Below, piece after piece: positions 7,860-16,858 of a stretch of DNA of 64,000 nt. The notes beneath the pieces are model-generated. The model ran no database searches and had not been told where the DNA came from. It was given only the letters and a program-made list of their open reading frames with translations. Position 1 is the first letter of the stretch. Every line of letters begins with the position of its first letter. The position numbers and the translations under genes are program-made. This DNA comes from Tectiglobus sp965247245 (GTDB taxonomy: Bacteria; Pseudomonadota; Alphaproteobacteria; Rhizobiales; Hyphomicrobiaceae): NCBI GenBank assembly GCA_965247245.1, contig CBDFGV010000002.1:372001-436000 (forward strand), in the 5' to 3' direction.

Positions 7860-10800
7860 CTACGCCACCTCCGATTGCTGTTGACGTAGCTCAGGTTCGA
7901 TAATCGCGGCGTGGGCTACCAGATCAGGGCTGTTTGATTTCAGCCTGGCGATGAGCCCGAGAACTCGCGCCTTGTCGGCGACGGCGCAAGTTGCTGAAAC
8001 TGTGTCAAGCACACCCGCGAGCGTCTTGAGGATCTCCTGGTCTCCGCGTGTGATCTCGTCTTCCATGAAGCTGTAGATCTGCTCTTTGGCGCTCCGGCTT
8101 GAGAAAACGCGCGATAGAATTGTTCGCAGCGCGTGTTGAACTTTACGGACGCGATCAGCGTCCCCGGCGGCATACTCGCGAATAAGGCGTGCGATTGTCA
8201 GCCTGAAACCGGCAGCCGGATGCTCACTCAATCGCATCAGGAAGAACTCCGAATTCTCCTGCGAGAAAACATTGCCAAGCACCTCACGACCGAAACGTTG
8301 CGCGGGCAAAGTAATGCAATCGCAGAGCCCGACGACCGCTTCCGGTGTCCAATGCTCGGCGGCCAGCCGCTCTCGCACTAGCTGGTATGCGGCCTCACGG
8401 CTGTCTTCCCACTCACCATCGAGCAATGTGAAGATGTCCTGTGGCTGACGCTGGACATCCGTCATCCGGTCATCCAGAGCCTGCAATGCCCAGTTGCGCG
8501 CAATCACCTGATCATTGGTTCCGAGCCTGGCGATTTTCCGGATTGAGAAGGCTCCGCTCGGGAAACTCTCGAGCGCCGCTGCTCCGACGCGGCGTGCTGG
8601 CTCTGACCGTGCCCGCAGCAACTTCCAGACTAGGTCCGGGCCCTGCTCGATGATTGGCAGCAAGAGCGGCCCCTGCATTGTCGCAACAAGATCGTTACGA
8701 ACGCCTTCGTGTTCCTCGGCGCGATACAAGGTCGGCAACAGATGGAGGGTGAGACGCCTGGCGGCCTCGGGATCATCTTCAGCGATGATGGTGGCAGCCC
8801 GACGGGACGCTTCGCGGGCGCGATCGACAGGCGATACCAGAAAAGCTGCGACCAAAGCCTCGTGCTTGCGCAATTCTTCGATTGATGTGTTGGCGAGTAG
8901 TTCCGCGCCAGCCGCTTGTAAATCCTCATCATCGCTTTGCGCCAGCGAAGCCGGATCGAAAGCGGTCAATCCATCCGGGCGGGTTGCCGCTAATAGAATG
9001 GCAAGAAGCGTCGGTGGAGCATCGGGTGATTGCGACAGCGTGACGAGCTGACTGAGTTGTAGAGCCTGAACCCCTTCGGCAAAACTGTCTGATAACAGCT
9101 GCGCCGCCATCCGCATGCGCGCCTTGTCGGGTGAAACGTTCTCTGCCGGCCAGACTGCTTTGCGGGCTCGTTCGACAACCGCGGTGACGACGTCAAGCTG
9201 ATTGGTTGACGAGGCATGTTGGCGCCAAAACTCTGCAAGCCAGTTGTGCGTCTGATCATTGACACCGATGATCAATTTCGCCGCGAGTTCAGGGTCAGCC
9301 GTCGCGATGGCTGGCATCGTATTGAGAAGGGTTTGAGCGAGTTCGACTGCGTCCGCGTTGCCAGACTCAAAGAGCGCCGGGACGACCTCGCCATCGATGC
9401 GGCCATCGGCCAGATGCTTGCGAATAACTTCCAACGCAAAACCAACCGCTGCCGTTCGCGTAGAACCAAGAAGCCTTATGAGGACGGAAGTCGCCAGATT
9501 GCGGCAGTAGTCTTGGTTATCCTGTAAGATGCGAACGGCAAAGTGCTGGACCTGCTCAGACTTTGCCTTTCCGAGAAGAGACAGGGCGACGTCTGGAGCG
9601 GCATCCCACAGATGAGGAAACGGCTCCTCGCGCACGGAGGCTTCAACACTTTCACCTGCAAAATGCCAGCGTAACGCGTTGCGGCTGCTGGCGGCCACCC
9701 GCGATCCAGCCCTATAAAGAATGGATTGGACGGCATACCGGCGCGACATGGCCGGGAAGTGCGTGACAATTGTCTGCGCGCCTCGTCCTTGATTCCAATC
9801 CCATCGCGTATCCGAACCCGCTGGATCCAAGGTTTCGTCGGCATGTTCGAGACAGCTTGCCGCGAGATGAACATAAGCTTGGTCGTTGAGCTGACCAATC
9901 CGGCGCAAATGCCGCCAAACGCGTCGACGGAAATAGTCACGGGTTCGGTCTGACCAGGCAAAACTCGGATCATCCTCCGAGTATCGATCATCGGTACTGA
10001 CGTACTTGCCGATCGCCCTGACATAATAACTGCCATAACTGGCGCGGATTGTCGGTCGCTCCAGATCGATGCGATTGCTTAAGGCACCGAATACGTCCGC
10101 GTCATCATTAGCTTCGGCAGCCTTGTAGATCTGGCGGATGCTGCGAAACAACTGGTGCTGAAATGGAATGCGCTCTAACACGGCCAGAAAGGGGGGGCGC
10201 GTTTCTGGATTGTGATGTGAGAAGAGATAGAGCCCAACGAGTGCTGCGCGTTGCTCGTCACCGTGACCACTTTCCAACTTGCCCCGGCGGCGGCCTTCAA
10301 CAAGAGCCAGACTGCAAAAGTCAATGATCTGATCCGCAGCCTCATCTTTGTTGGATGCCGTCAGAGCTGTTGTGACCGATTCAGGTAGCTCATTGCGCAA
10401 CCGTACGGTTTCATCATCGCGCGGCGAAAGCAGTGAGACTGCTATCCGAGCCGCCGTCGCCGTAGACCGATCTTGAGCTTCCGATAAGAAGCGCAAGGCA
10501 CCGAGAATTGCCTCCGGTCGCTCGCGACCACAACGCAGAAGCGAATAGGGCAGGACGCGAGCAGCGACCTGATCGGCATCACGGCAGTAGCCTGCAAGCA
10601 ATTCCGCAGCTGGCGCAAGTTTGACTTGCCCAATGCGCCAAATCAGTTTCGCGGCGGCCGTGTCGGTCATGGAATGCAGACGACCGAGTAGATGCATCAA
10701 CCGGGCCGAGCGCGGATCCTCTATGCCGTCACCGACACTTTGTGGTGGTGCATCCGGCGAAGGCCCTGCCTGCCAGGCGTTGGCATTGATTTCCTCATAG

Positions 10801-11030
10801 CCTTGCTTCTGCCGGGACAGCAGCAGACTGTCGTAGATCGTGTCGGCTGCTTCGCGCGCAACCGGGTCCGGTGTGCGCGTGCCTTCCTGCAGCTCCGCGC
10901 CCTCCCAGCCATAGCGATAGTTCACGACAAAGCGCGCATCGCTGTCGCGGTCGAGCTCAGTGAGTTCGAGCTCATAAACGCGTGACCTTCCTGATGTCAG
11001 GATCAGCTTGGTTGATCTAATCGTTTTCAA
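7860..11030 (-). CDS. WGR + HEAT/ARM-like repeat protein of the retron
   Basis: About 1056 residues. The first 85 residues (TKLILTSGRSRVYELEL, NYRYGWEGAELQEG, LLLSRQKQGYEEI) look like a WGR domain, which in PARPs and MolR-like proteins contacts DNA ends or phosphates. The rest is almost entirely alpha-helical, with degenerate Leu/Ala-rich repeat units resembling HEAT/ARM solenoids and no visible catalytic motif. No ATG is available. I chose TTG at 11030, preceded by GAAAG; TTG at 11069 would add 13 residues but lacks a ribosome site. It is the first gene of the retron operon and is followed two bases later by the SWIM gene. It is probably the ARM component of a type XIII retron. Confidence 0.85.
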   Translation of the reverse strand: MKTIRSTKLILTSGRSRVYELELTELDRDSDARFVVNYRYGWEGAELQEGTRTPDPVAREAADTIYDSLLLSRQKQGYEEINANAWQAGPSPDAPPQSVGDGIEDPRSARLMHLLGRLHSMTDTAAAKLIWRIGQVKLAPAAELLAGYCRDADQVAARVLPYSLLRCGRERPEAILGALRFLSEAQDRSTATAARIAVSLLSPRDDETVRLRNELPESVTTALTASNKDEAADQIIDFCSLALVEGRRRGKLESGHGDEQRAALVGLYLFSHHNPETRPPFLAVLERIPFQHQLFRSIRQIYKAAEANDDADVFGALSNRIDLERPTIRASYGSYYVRAIGKYVSTDDRYSEDDPSFAWSDRTRDYFRRRVWRHLRRIGQLNDQAYVHLAASCLEHADETLDPAGSDTRWDWNQGRGAQTIVTHFPAMSRRYAVQSILYRAGSRVAASSRNALRWHFAGESVEASVREEPFPHLWDAAPDVALSLLGKAKSEQVQHFAVRILQDNQDYCRNLATSVLIRLLGSTRTAAVGFALEVIRKHLADGRIDGEVVPALFESGNADAVELAQTLLNTMPAIATADPELAAKLIIGVNDQTHNWLAEFWRQHASSTNQLDVVTAVVERARKAVWPAENVSPDKARMRMAAQLLSDSFAEGVQALQLSQLVTLSQSPDAPPTLLAILLAATRPDGLTAFDPASLAQSDDEDLQAAGAELLANTSIEELRKHEALVAAFLVSPVDRAREASRRAATIIAEDDPEAARRLTLHLLPTLYRAEEHEGVRNDLVATMQGPLLLPIIEQGPDLVWKLLRARSEPARRVGAAALESFPSGAFSIRKIARLGTNDQVIARNWALQALDDRMTDVQRQPQDIFTLLDGEWEDSREAAYQLVRERLAAEHWTPEAVVGLCDCITLPAQRFGREVLGNVFSQENSEFFLMRLSEHPAAGFRLTIARLIREYAAGDADRVRKVQHALRTILSRVFSSRSAKEQIYSFMEDEITRGDQEILKTLAGVLDTVSATCAVADKARVLGLIARLKSNSPDLVAHAAIIEPELRQQQSEVA

Positions 11031-11135
11031 TTTGTGCTTTCGATCGCAATTCGATTTGTGCGACCGCAATCTACTGAGAGACAGTTACGTCGGCAACGCG
11101 TTGTTCACAGTTGTGGTCTGAGTGAGCACGATTCA

Positions 11136-11194
11136 CGCAGTGAACTGCGCGTTGCGCCGTAATTTGAATTAGTTATTTAGATCAACACATTATA
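11136..11194 (-). promoter_or_regulatory. Candidate promoter and operator of the retron operon
   Basis: In the 230-bp gap before the retron genes, the minus strand has a consensus TATAAT at 11194-11189 with no convincing -35 box. About 40 bases downstream is a palindrome CGCAGT-GA-ACTGCG (11136-11149), placed where a repressor or an RNA hairpin could act. Promoter placement is inference from motif and position only. Confidence 0.35.
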
Positions 11195-11302
11195 GCTGGC
11201 ACGCAACGCTCTCTCTGAATAACTGACGACAATCATGCTAGCCTGAAATCCAAAGTTTCAAGCCAACTCGTTGCCGATCGGCATCGTCATTGATCGATGA
11301 GC

Positions 11303-11884
11303 TCACAAAGGCAGCGACGGCGGCATTTTCGCCTCAATAGATAAGGTCTTTTGAACAGCGGGTCGCTGCATCATTTGATCATGGTGACGCTTGAGGTTCG
11401 GCAGGCTGCCGGCGGGAAGCTCAAACTTGTTTGAGAACCGCCAATAGAGGCGGAACAAATGGATATCCGCGATGGAGTAGCTGTCGACGACCCATTCACG
11501 ATCGCCAAGTCGCGTGTTGGCCAACTCGTAAGCAGGCATAGCGACTTCCGGGCCTTGCGCCCAAACAGTGTGGATGCCTGATGCTATGAAGGACATCCAC
11601 GATACGACCTGTGCCTGGGCTTCAATGTCATCATCGGGCGGCAAGAGCTGCGCATCTGGATACTTTCGGGCGATGTAGAACAGCGTGCCAGCGACTTCTG
11701 TCAACAACTTGCCGTCGATTACCAGGGCCGGGACTTTGCCGTGAGGATTGACGGCCAGATAGTCCGCCTCGCGAGTCTCCTGCTTCGCGACCGACATCGA
11801 GCGACCTTCGAATTCCGCACCTGCTTCATGCAAGGCTATGTGCGTGGCAAGCGAGCTTGATCCCGGACTGAAATAAAAGATCAT
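11303..11884 (-). CDS. Glutathione S-transferase family protein
   Basis: A 193-residue protein. The thioredoxin-fold half begins MIFYFSPGSSSLATHIALHEAG and contains the glutathione-binding cis-Pro (GKVPALV); the all-helical half follows (WVVDSYSIADIHLFRLYWR). It resembles beta-class GSTs, but their catalytic Cys (GACSL) is Ser here (GSSSL). It is last in a minus-strand run after a TauD-type dioxygenase, sulfatase and aldolase. The substrate is unknown; it may act on a dioxygenase product. The start has AAGGAAC upstream. Confidence 0.85.
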   Translation of the reverse strand: MIFYFSPGSSSLATHIALHEAGAEFEGRSMSVAKQETREADYLAVNPHGKVPALVIDGKLLTEVAGTLFYIARKYPDAQLLPPDDDIEAQAQVVSWMSFIASGIHTVWAQGPEVAMPAYELANTRLGDREWVVDSYSIADIHLFRLYWRFSNKFELPAGSLPNLKRHHDQMMQRPAVQKTLSIEAKMPPSLPL

Positions 11885-11939
11885 GGATTTCTGTTCCTTT
11901 GCTCGGCGGTGAGCTCTTTGAGAGTTGACTGGTTCAAGC

Positions 11940-12899
11940 CTAAACAGAAACGACGGCTTCGCCCTTAGTCTGGGTGCGCCACATGAAGCGGGCTTTGGTT
12001 TCGTCGAACGGCTTGCGCATGTGCATCATCATGCGGTTGTCCCAGACAACAACCTGACCGACCTTCCATTGGTGGTAGTAGCAGAACTCCTCCTGCGTGG
12101 CATGAGACCAGATCTCGTTAAGCAGAGCTTCGCTTTCATCGAGCGGCAAGCCCATGATGTAGCCGTTGGTACGCCGTCCGAGAAACAACGCTTCATCGCC
12201 GGTACTTGGCACTTTCCGCAAAATCGGATGGGGATAGCCGATAGCCTCTACTGGCGACGCCGGTGCCGTCATACCCGGTCGTGGGATGCCGCTGCTGCCA
12301 TAGGTCGAGTCGTGCTTTATCTTATGCGTGAGTGCTTTTTCTCTGAGTGCCGGTGGCAGCGCCCGGGCTGCCATCACCTGGCTACAGAAACCCGTATCGC
12401 CACCATCGTCGGGGATGACGCGCGCATGGAGCAGGCTAAAGGTCGGCGGCACTTCGATGTAAGACATGTCCGTGTGCCATTCCCATTCTCCAAAAAACTT
12501 TTTGTCGACGGGTTTTTCATCCAGGGTTTTGGGATTGAGGTTGCCGATATAGGTCATGAAGGGATCGCGGCCGTCCGCACGCAGTTTCGCGACCTGATCT
12601 TCGACGGAGATATGCTCCTCGCCTTCGGGCGTTTTCTTGCCAAGTCCGTTAATGATGCCGGGTGCATACTCGTTCTCACCGAACACAGATGTCAGGGCGT
12701 GCAGCTCGTCAGCTTCCAAAAGCCGATCGAATGTGAAACAGATGAGGCCGTGCCGATCCTTGTAGGTCTGCCAGATAAGCGACTTGTCTGCCTCGGAAAT
12801 GCGGCTTGGATCGAGCCCGGTTACTTCGGCACCAAAGCGGGCACCTTCCAACGGAGCGACCTTCAAAGCGGTTGAGTTGTTAATTGACGCATCATGCAT
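11940..12899 (-). CDS. TauD/TfdA-family 2-oxoglutarate-dependent dioxygenase
   Basis: A 319-residue non-haem Fe(II) dioxygenase. The iron ligands appear as the HxD pair in WEWHTDMSY and a distal His in MMMHMRKPFDETKARFMWR, where the Arg residues should hold 2-oxoglutarate. I chose ATG at 12899 because AGGAGG stands at the correct distance; an upstream frame adds 24 residues that do not fit the family. It lies downstream of a sulfatase and aldolase in one likely operon, so a sulfate ester, sulfonate or carboxylic acid could be its substrate. That assignment is inference. Confidence 0.88.
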   Translation of the reverse strand: MHDASINNSTALKVAPLEGARFGAEVTGLDPSRISEADKSLIWQTYKDRHGLICFTFDRLLEADELHALTSVFGENEYAPGIINGLGKKTPEGEEHISVEDQVAKLRADGRDPFMTYIGNLNPKTLDEKPVDKKFFGEWEWHTDMSYIEVPPTFSLLHARVIPDDGGDTGFCSQVMAARALPPALREKALTHKIKHDSTYGSSGIPRPGMTAPASPVEAIGYPHPILRKVPSTGDEALFLGRRTNGYIMGLPLDESEALLNEIWSHATQEEFCYYHQWKVGQVVVWDNRMMMHMRKPFDETKARFMWRTQTKGEAVVSV

Positions 12900-12971
12900 G
12901 GCGTTTCCTCCTGCATCTTCAGCGAACAGTAGTGGGATTGGATCGCGATCACAAACGCCGGCGGCGCACAA

Positions 12972-14423
12972 TCATGTGGGCGTTGGGGCCGGCGTATGGT
13001 TGAATTTTATCGAGGCGCAGGCTTCGCGACCGCCCAATGCGTCGATGCGTCGGCGCTGGTCAGCGAACGCCTCCGCATTGACGGCCTCCGGGTCACAGAT
13101 GTCACGCAGACGACGTTCACCCTCGGCGCGGGCCGCTGTTGCCTCATAGCTGTCCGAGAGACCAAGGTCGTTGGTTTCGCTTGGATCGGCCGCAAGGTTG
13201 AAGAGCTGGGCCGGGCGGCCTGCGTAGTAAATGTATTTCCAATCTCCCCAGCGCACCATGTAGAACCCGGTTGATGAGCCACCATCATGGTATTCACTGA
13301 ACACCGTGCGATCTCGGTCATCGGGTTCATTGGCAAGGGAAACAAGTGATTGCCCAGGCAGAGCTGTGGCGAAGTCTTGTGCTCCGAAAACCTCCGCGGA
13401 GGTTGGTGCGATGTCAAGCAAGCCCGCACCTGTACCGGAACGCCTGCCGGCTGCGATCTCAGGTCCTGCCACGATCATCGGAATCCCGGCGGAGGCTTCG
13501 TACATGACTGATTTGGTCCAGAACCCGTGGTCGCCCATCATATCTCCGTGGTCGGATACATAGACGATCAGGGTCTCATCGCGTTGGCCGGTTTGGTCCA
13601 GTGCAGCCAGGACCTGACCGACGCAGTCGTCCATGAACGACACGAGGCCGTAGTATGCAGCCTTGGCCTGCATGATGCGCTCCCGGTCGAAGTAGCGATC
13701 ATAATCCCAGAACGACAGAAGATACTTGAGTTCGGGATGGGTCGGTCGTTGCTCCGGTGCGTGGGCGACCGGCAGATCCATGTCCTCCGGTCGGTAAAAC
13801 GCGAGGAACTCTTCCGGTGCGGTCAGCGGATAATGCGGGTTGATGAACGATACAAATCCGGCCCAGGGCTTGTCTGACGATGTCCGAGATGCCAACCAAT
13901 TGCAGGCGGCCTCAGTTATCGCGCGATCGTAGTGGGTATACTCGCTTTCACCGGGCCCGACGTCAGCAGCAAGTTCAGCAGCCGCGTCATACGGCGGCGG
14001 ATCTTCGCGCAGCAGCCCAATGGTCCAACCAACTTCGCCAACGACATGCATCGGCAGGATTTCTTCACTAAAGCCATTATCGTCGTAGCCGGAGCGGAAG
14101 TGGAGCTTGCCGATGGAGGCGACGTCAGCGCCGGTCTCACGCACGGCATGCATCCAACTGGTCGGCTCGCCAGCGTATGGGGCGGCGCTATCCCAGTGAC
14201 CGGTGCGATGAATATACTGCCCAGTTGCGAGTGCGGCGCGTGTCGGCACGCAAATCGGCGAAGGCGTATAGGCGTTATCGAAGATCGTTCCGGCAGCCGC
14301 CAACCGGTCGAGATATGGTGTCTTGACGATGGGGTGGCCCATGCAGCCCATCGCGTCACGACGATGCTCGTCTGAGATAATGACAAGTAGGTTCTTGGCC
14401 TGCCCCGTTCGATCGCTCATCAT
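12972..14423 (-). CDS. Sulfatase (Cys-type arylsulfatase/choline-sulfatase family)
   Basis: A 483-residue alkaline-phosphatase-superfamily hydrolase. The metal-binding SDEHR stands near residue 17, and the signature CVPTR (Cys58 in PICVPTRAAL) should be converted to formylglycine by a maturase not seen here. A second metal site appears as YVSDHGDMMGDHG. There is no signal peptide, so it probably acts in the cytoplasm on an imported sulfate ester. The start overlaps the aldolase stop (ATGATGA). The neighbouring TauD-type dioxygenase suggests sulfur scavenging or degradation of a sulfated compound. Confidence 0.9.
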   Translation of the reverse strand: MMSDRTGQAKNLLVIISDEHRRDAMGCMGHPIVKTPYLDRLAAAGTIFDNAYTPSPICVPTRAALATGQYIHRTGHWDSAAPYAGEPTSWMHAVRETGADVASIGKLHFRSGYDDNGFSEEILPMHVVGEVGWTIGLLREDPPPYDAAAELAADVGPGESEYTHYDRAITEAACNWLASRTSSDKPWAGFVSFINPHYPLTAPEEFLAFYRPEDMDLPVAHAPEQRPTHPELKYLLSFWDYDRYFDRERIMQAKAAYYGLVSFMDDCVGQVLAALDQTGQRDETLIVYVSDHGDMMGDHGFWTKSVMYEASAGIPMIVAGPEIAAGRRSGTGAGLLDIAPTSAEVFGAQDFATALPGQSLVSLANEPDDRDRTVFSEYHDGGSSTGFYMVRWGDWKYIYYAGRPAQLFNLAADPSETNDLGLSDSYEATAARAEGERRLRDICDPEAVNAEAFADQRRRIDALGGREACASIKFNHTPAPTPT

Positions 14424-15139
14424 TGCAGATATTGGGGTTCGTCTTCGTCTAGGACTTCACGAATAGCAGATAAATGCTTGTCGGCAGCGCCAGGATACTC
14501 TTCCCACTGGCGCGCCGTCTTCTCGGCCACGGCATCCGAGGCGACGTTCAACTCTTTGCCGGTTGCCAGCGCCGTCACATAAGTTTCAGCTGCCTTTTCA
14601 AAGTAATAGATATCGTCGAAACACTGAGCGACCGAGGGACCAGCAACCAGAATTCCGTGCTGACCCATCATCATGATCGACCGATTGCCAAGGACCCGCG
14701 CCAAACGCTCAGCTTCATCCCCGAGACCCATCCCGTCAAAGCCATCGTCGTTGGCGACGCGATTGTAGAAGCGCATCGAATTCTGATCGATTGGCGGCAG
14801 GGTTGGATCCTTCAGAACAGCCAATGCCGTCGCATACTTCGAATGAAGATGCATGATGCAACGTGCATGAGGTACCTTGCGATGCATCGCGCCGTGGATC
14901 GCCCATGCAGTTGGATCAATCTCACCACCCACATCGTCTGGCTCATCGTTGGCATCCAACTCCACTAGGTCGCTGGCACGCATCTTTGACCAGTGACGGC
15001 CAAACGGATTCATTAAGAACCTGGCACCATCTGGAGACACTGCGAGGCTGTAGTGGTTTGCAATACCCTCGTTCATATTGAGGCGCGCGGTCCAACGGAA
15101 GGCTGCCGCCATGTCGCGCCGTTCTTCAATATGTTCCAC
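14420..15139 (-). CDS. Class II aldolase/adducin family protein
   Basis: A 239-residue protein starting at GTG behind GGGAG. The zinc ligands of class II aldolases are visible as HLHSKYA and, later, GQHGILVAG. The family cleaves or epimerises sugar phosphates or related hydroxy acids, but bacterial members next to catabolic genes are often of unknown substrate. It is the first gene of an operon with a sulfatase, a TauD-type dioxygenase and a GST. It diverges from a homocysteine methyltransferase-like gene over about 200 bp. Confidence 0.85.
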   Translation of the reverse strand: MEHIEERRDMAAAFRWTARLNMNEGIANHYSLAVSPDGARFLMNPFGRHWSKMRASDLVELDANDEPDDVGGEIDPTAWAIHGAMHRKVPHARCIMHLHSKYATALAVLKDPTLPPIDQNSMRFYNRVANDDGFDGMGLGDEAERLARVLGNRSIMMMGQHGILVAGPSVAQCFDDIYYFEKAAETYVTALATGKELNVASDAVAEKTARQWEEYPGAADKHLSAIREVLDEDEPQYLQ

Positions 15140-15247
15140 AGTTATGCTCCCAGTTCATCTTTGATTGAGATTCTAGCTGGCACTCTGGCGCGTGATCGGG
15201 CCAGACGCAACTTCCAAGTTCTGCGCTAAGGTATATCTTTGGAGGAG

Positions 15248-15334
15248 ATGCTCGGCTTGTCTGGATGCGCCATTAATGCGACATCGGAAAGCAAATTGTT
15301 TCGGCTCAATTCGGGTCACTATCGAAGGCAATGA
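15248..15334 (+). CDS. Possible 28-residue leader peptide before the methyltransferase
   Basis: A short frame begins MLGLSGCAINATSES directly after GGAGGAG, much the best ribosome site in this gap, and ends with TGA seven bases before the methyltransferase ATG. The methyltransferase itself has only a weak site, so its translation could be coupled to this frame. It could equally be a fortuitous ORF. Confidence 0.28.
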   Translation: MLGLSGCAINATSESKLFRLNSGHYRRQ

Positions 15335-15341
15335 AGCTCCT

Positions 15342-16301
15342 ATGACCGCAGCATACGACAAAGCTTGGAGCCGGTTGCAGCGGGGTGCCGTAATGATCCT
15401 CGATGGGGGCATATCGAGTGAGCTCGAGCGGCGCGGCGTCGCCATGTCGGATGGGCTATGGTCCGGTCGCGTGGCCTTGGATCACTGGCAGGCGGTCGTC
15501 GACATGCATCGCGCCTATCTCGACGCCGGTGCCGATATTGTGACAACAAACACATTCGCCTCTTCCCGGATCATGCTGGAGGCGTCCGGCCTCGGCGCCC
15601 AGACCCGCGAGATTAACCGACGTGCGATTGAGGCGGCACTTGTCGCCCGTGAGAAAAGTGGTCGCGCTGACGTCCTCGTTGCCGGATCACTTTCTCACAT
15701 GTTCCCGATCCTGTCGGACGGACAACGTCCCGGCGGCCGCACCAAACCTGACACTGGCGAAATGCTTCACGCCTTCCAAGAGCTCGCAGAGATACACGCC
15801 AATGAAGGCAGTGATCTCATTCTCCTTGAGATGATGCGGGGTCCGGAGAGAATGGCGCAGGTCTTCAAAGCGCTTGAAGGTATCTCTTGCCCCGTGTGGT
15901 GCGGATTGTCTGCCGGACGTGCAAATGATGGCAGCCTCGATGCTGCTTGGCATGAAGCTGACGTCGCCTTCACTGACATACTTCATCATGCAGCCGCGCA
16001 GAACTTTGATGTTCTAGGCGTTATGCATTCACAACCGGATGTCATAGATGAAGCGTTACCGATGATAACGAATATGCATGGCGGCCCGGTCATGGCCTAT
16101 CCCGACGCAGGTCACTTTGAAATGCCACACTGGCATTTCTCAAAGACCATTGCACCTGAGAGATTTGCCCAGTTCGCCGAGGGATGGCTGGCGTTGGGCG
16201 CCCAGATCATCGGGGGCTGCTGCGGTCTTGGGCCGGAACATATCGCAGCCATCGCGCACCTTAAGGATCAGAGTCACCATGCGCTATCAACTCGATCTTG
16301 A
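15342..16301 (+). CDS. Homocysteine S-methyltransferase family protein
   Basis: A 319-residue TIM-barrel enzyme. The start of the barrel (ILDGGISSELERRG) and the three zinc-binding Cys of the family are visible: one in WCGLSAG and two in the C-terminal GGCCGLGPEH. The family transfers methyl groups to homocysteine from S-methylmethionine, betaine or other donors. The neighbours are catabolic rather than methionine genes, so the donor could be a dimethyl-sulfur or amine compound. The ATG at 15342 follows a possible leader frame. The 3' end overlaps the SRPBCC gene by 23 bases. Confidence 0.85.
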   Translation: MTAAYDKAWSRLQRGAVMILDGGISSELERRGVAMSDGLWSGRVALDHWQAVVDMHRAYLDAGADIVTTNTFASSRIMLEASGLGAQTREINRRAIEAALVAREKSGRADVLVAGSLSHMFPILSDGQRPGGRTKPDTGEMLHAFQELAEIHANEGSDLILLEMMRGPERMAQVFKALEGISCPVWCGLSAGRANDGSLDAAWHEADVAFTDILHHAAAQNFDVLGVMHSQPDVIDEALPMITNMHGGPVMAYPDAGHFEMPHWHFSKTIAPERFAQFAEGWLALGAQIIGGCCGLGPEHIAAIAHLKDQSHHALSTRS

Positions 16302-16728
16302 AATCAACGCGCCTCGCGATCGGGTCGTTGAACTGTTCCTCGACACGGATAATCTCAAGCACTGGCAGCCCAGTCTCGTTCGTTTCGAAATGATCAACAG
16401 AGATGCATTCCGCGGCGTCGGCGCTCAGTCACGACAGCTACATCGGATGGGGAAGCGTGAAGTCGAAATGATCGCAACGATCACAGTCGAGAACCATCCT
16501 GATGAGTTTTCTGCCACATACGAGGCAGAGGATATGTGGAATCTCATTGAGAACCGTTTCGAAGAGTTCGGTGACTTAACGAGATGGAGCCTGGTGTCGG
16601 AGTGCAGAAGCTCCAGCTGGTTCATGAAAGTCTTGATGCTACTGTTTCCCGGGATGTTCAAAAAGCAAACGATGGAATTCATGCGGTATTTCAAGTCCTT
16701 CGTGGAATCCCGAACCGTTGGTGAATGA
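16279..16728 (+). CDS. SRPBCC (START-like) family protein
   Basis: A 149-residue protein beginning MRYQLDLEINAPRDRVVELF, a typical start of the polyketide-cyclase/START-like fold, with DTDNLKHWQPSLVRFE next. These folds bind hydrophobic ligands in a deep pocket. The start lies inside the end of the methyltransferase gene (23-base overlap), so the two are co-translated. No catalytic residues can be named. A longer upstream frame was not used because the family begins at this Met. Confidence 0.8.
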   Translation: MRYQLDLEINAPRDRVVELFLDTDNLKHWQPSLVRFEMINRDAFRGVGAQSRQLHRMGKREVEMIATITVENHPDEFSATYEAEDMWNLIENRFEEFGDLTRWSLVSECRSSSWFMKVLMLLFPGMFKKQTMEFMRYFKSFVESRTVGE

Positions 16729-16858
16729 GATGTGAAATCCAGTTTTCGCAAAAGGAGCAACCGGAAGCTCAGGTTGGATGTTAACCAGCAAAGTTCGCCG
16801 ACAACGACTAGTGTCATTTTGAGGCTGATCGGCTTTGATCACGGCAGGGAGAAGACGA

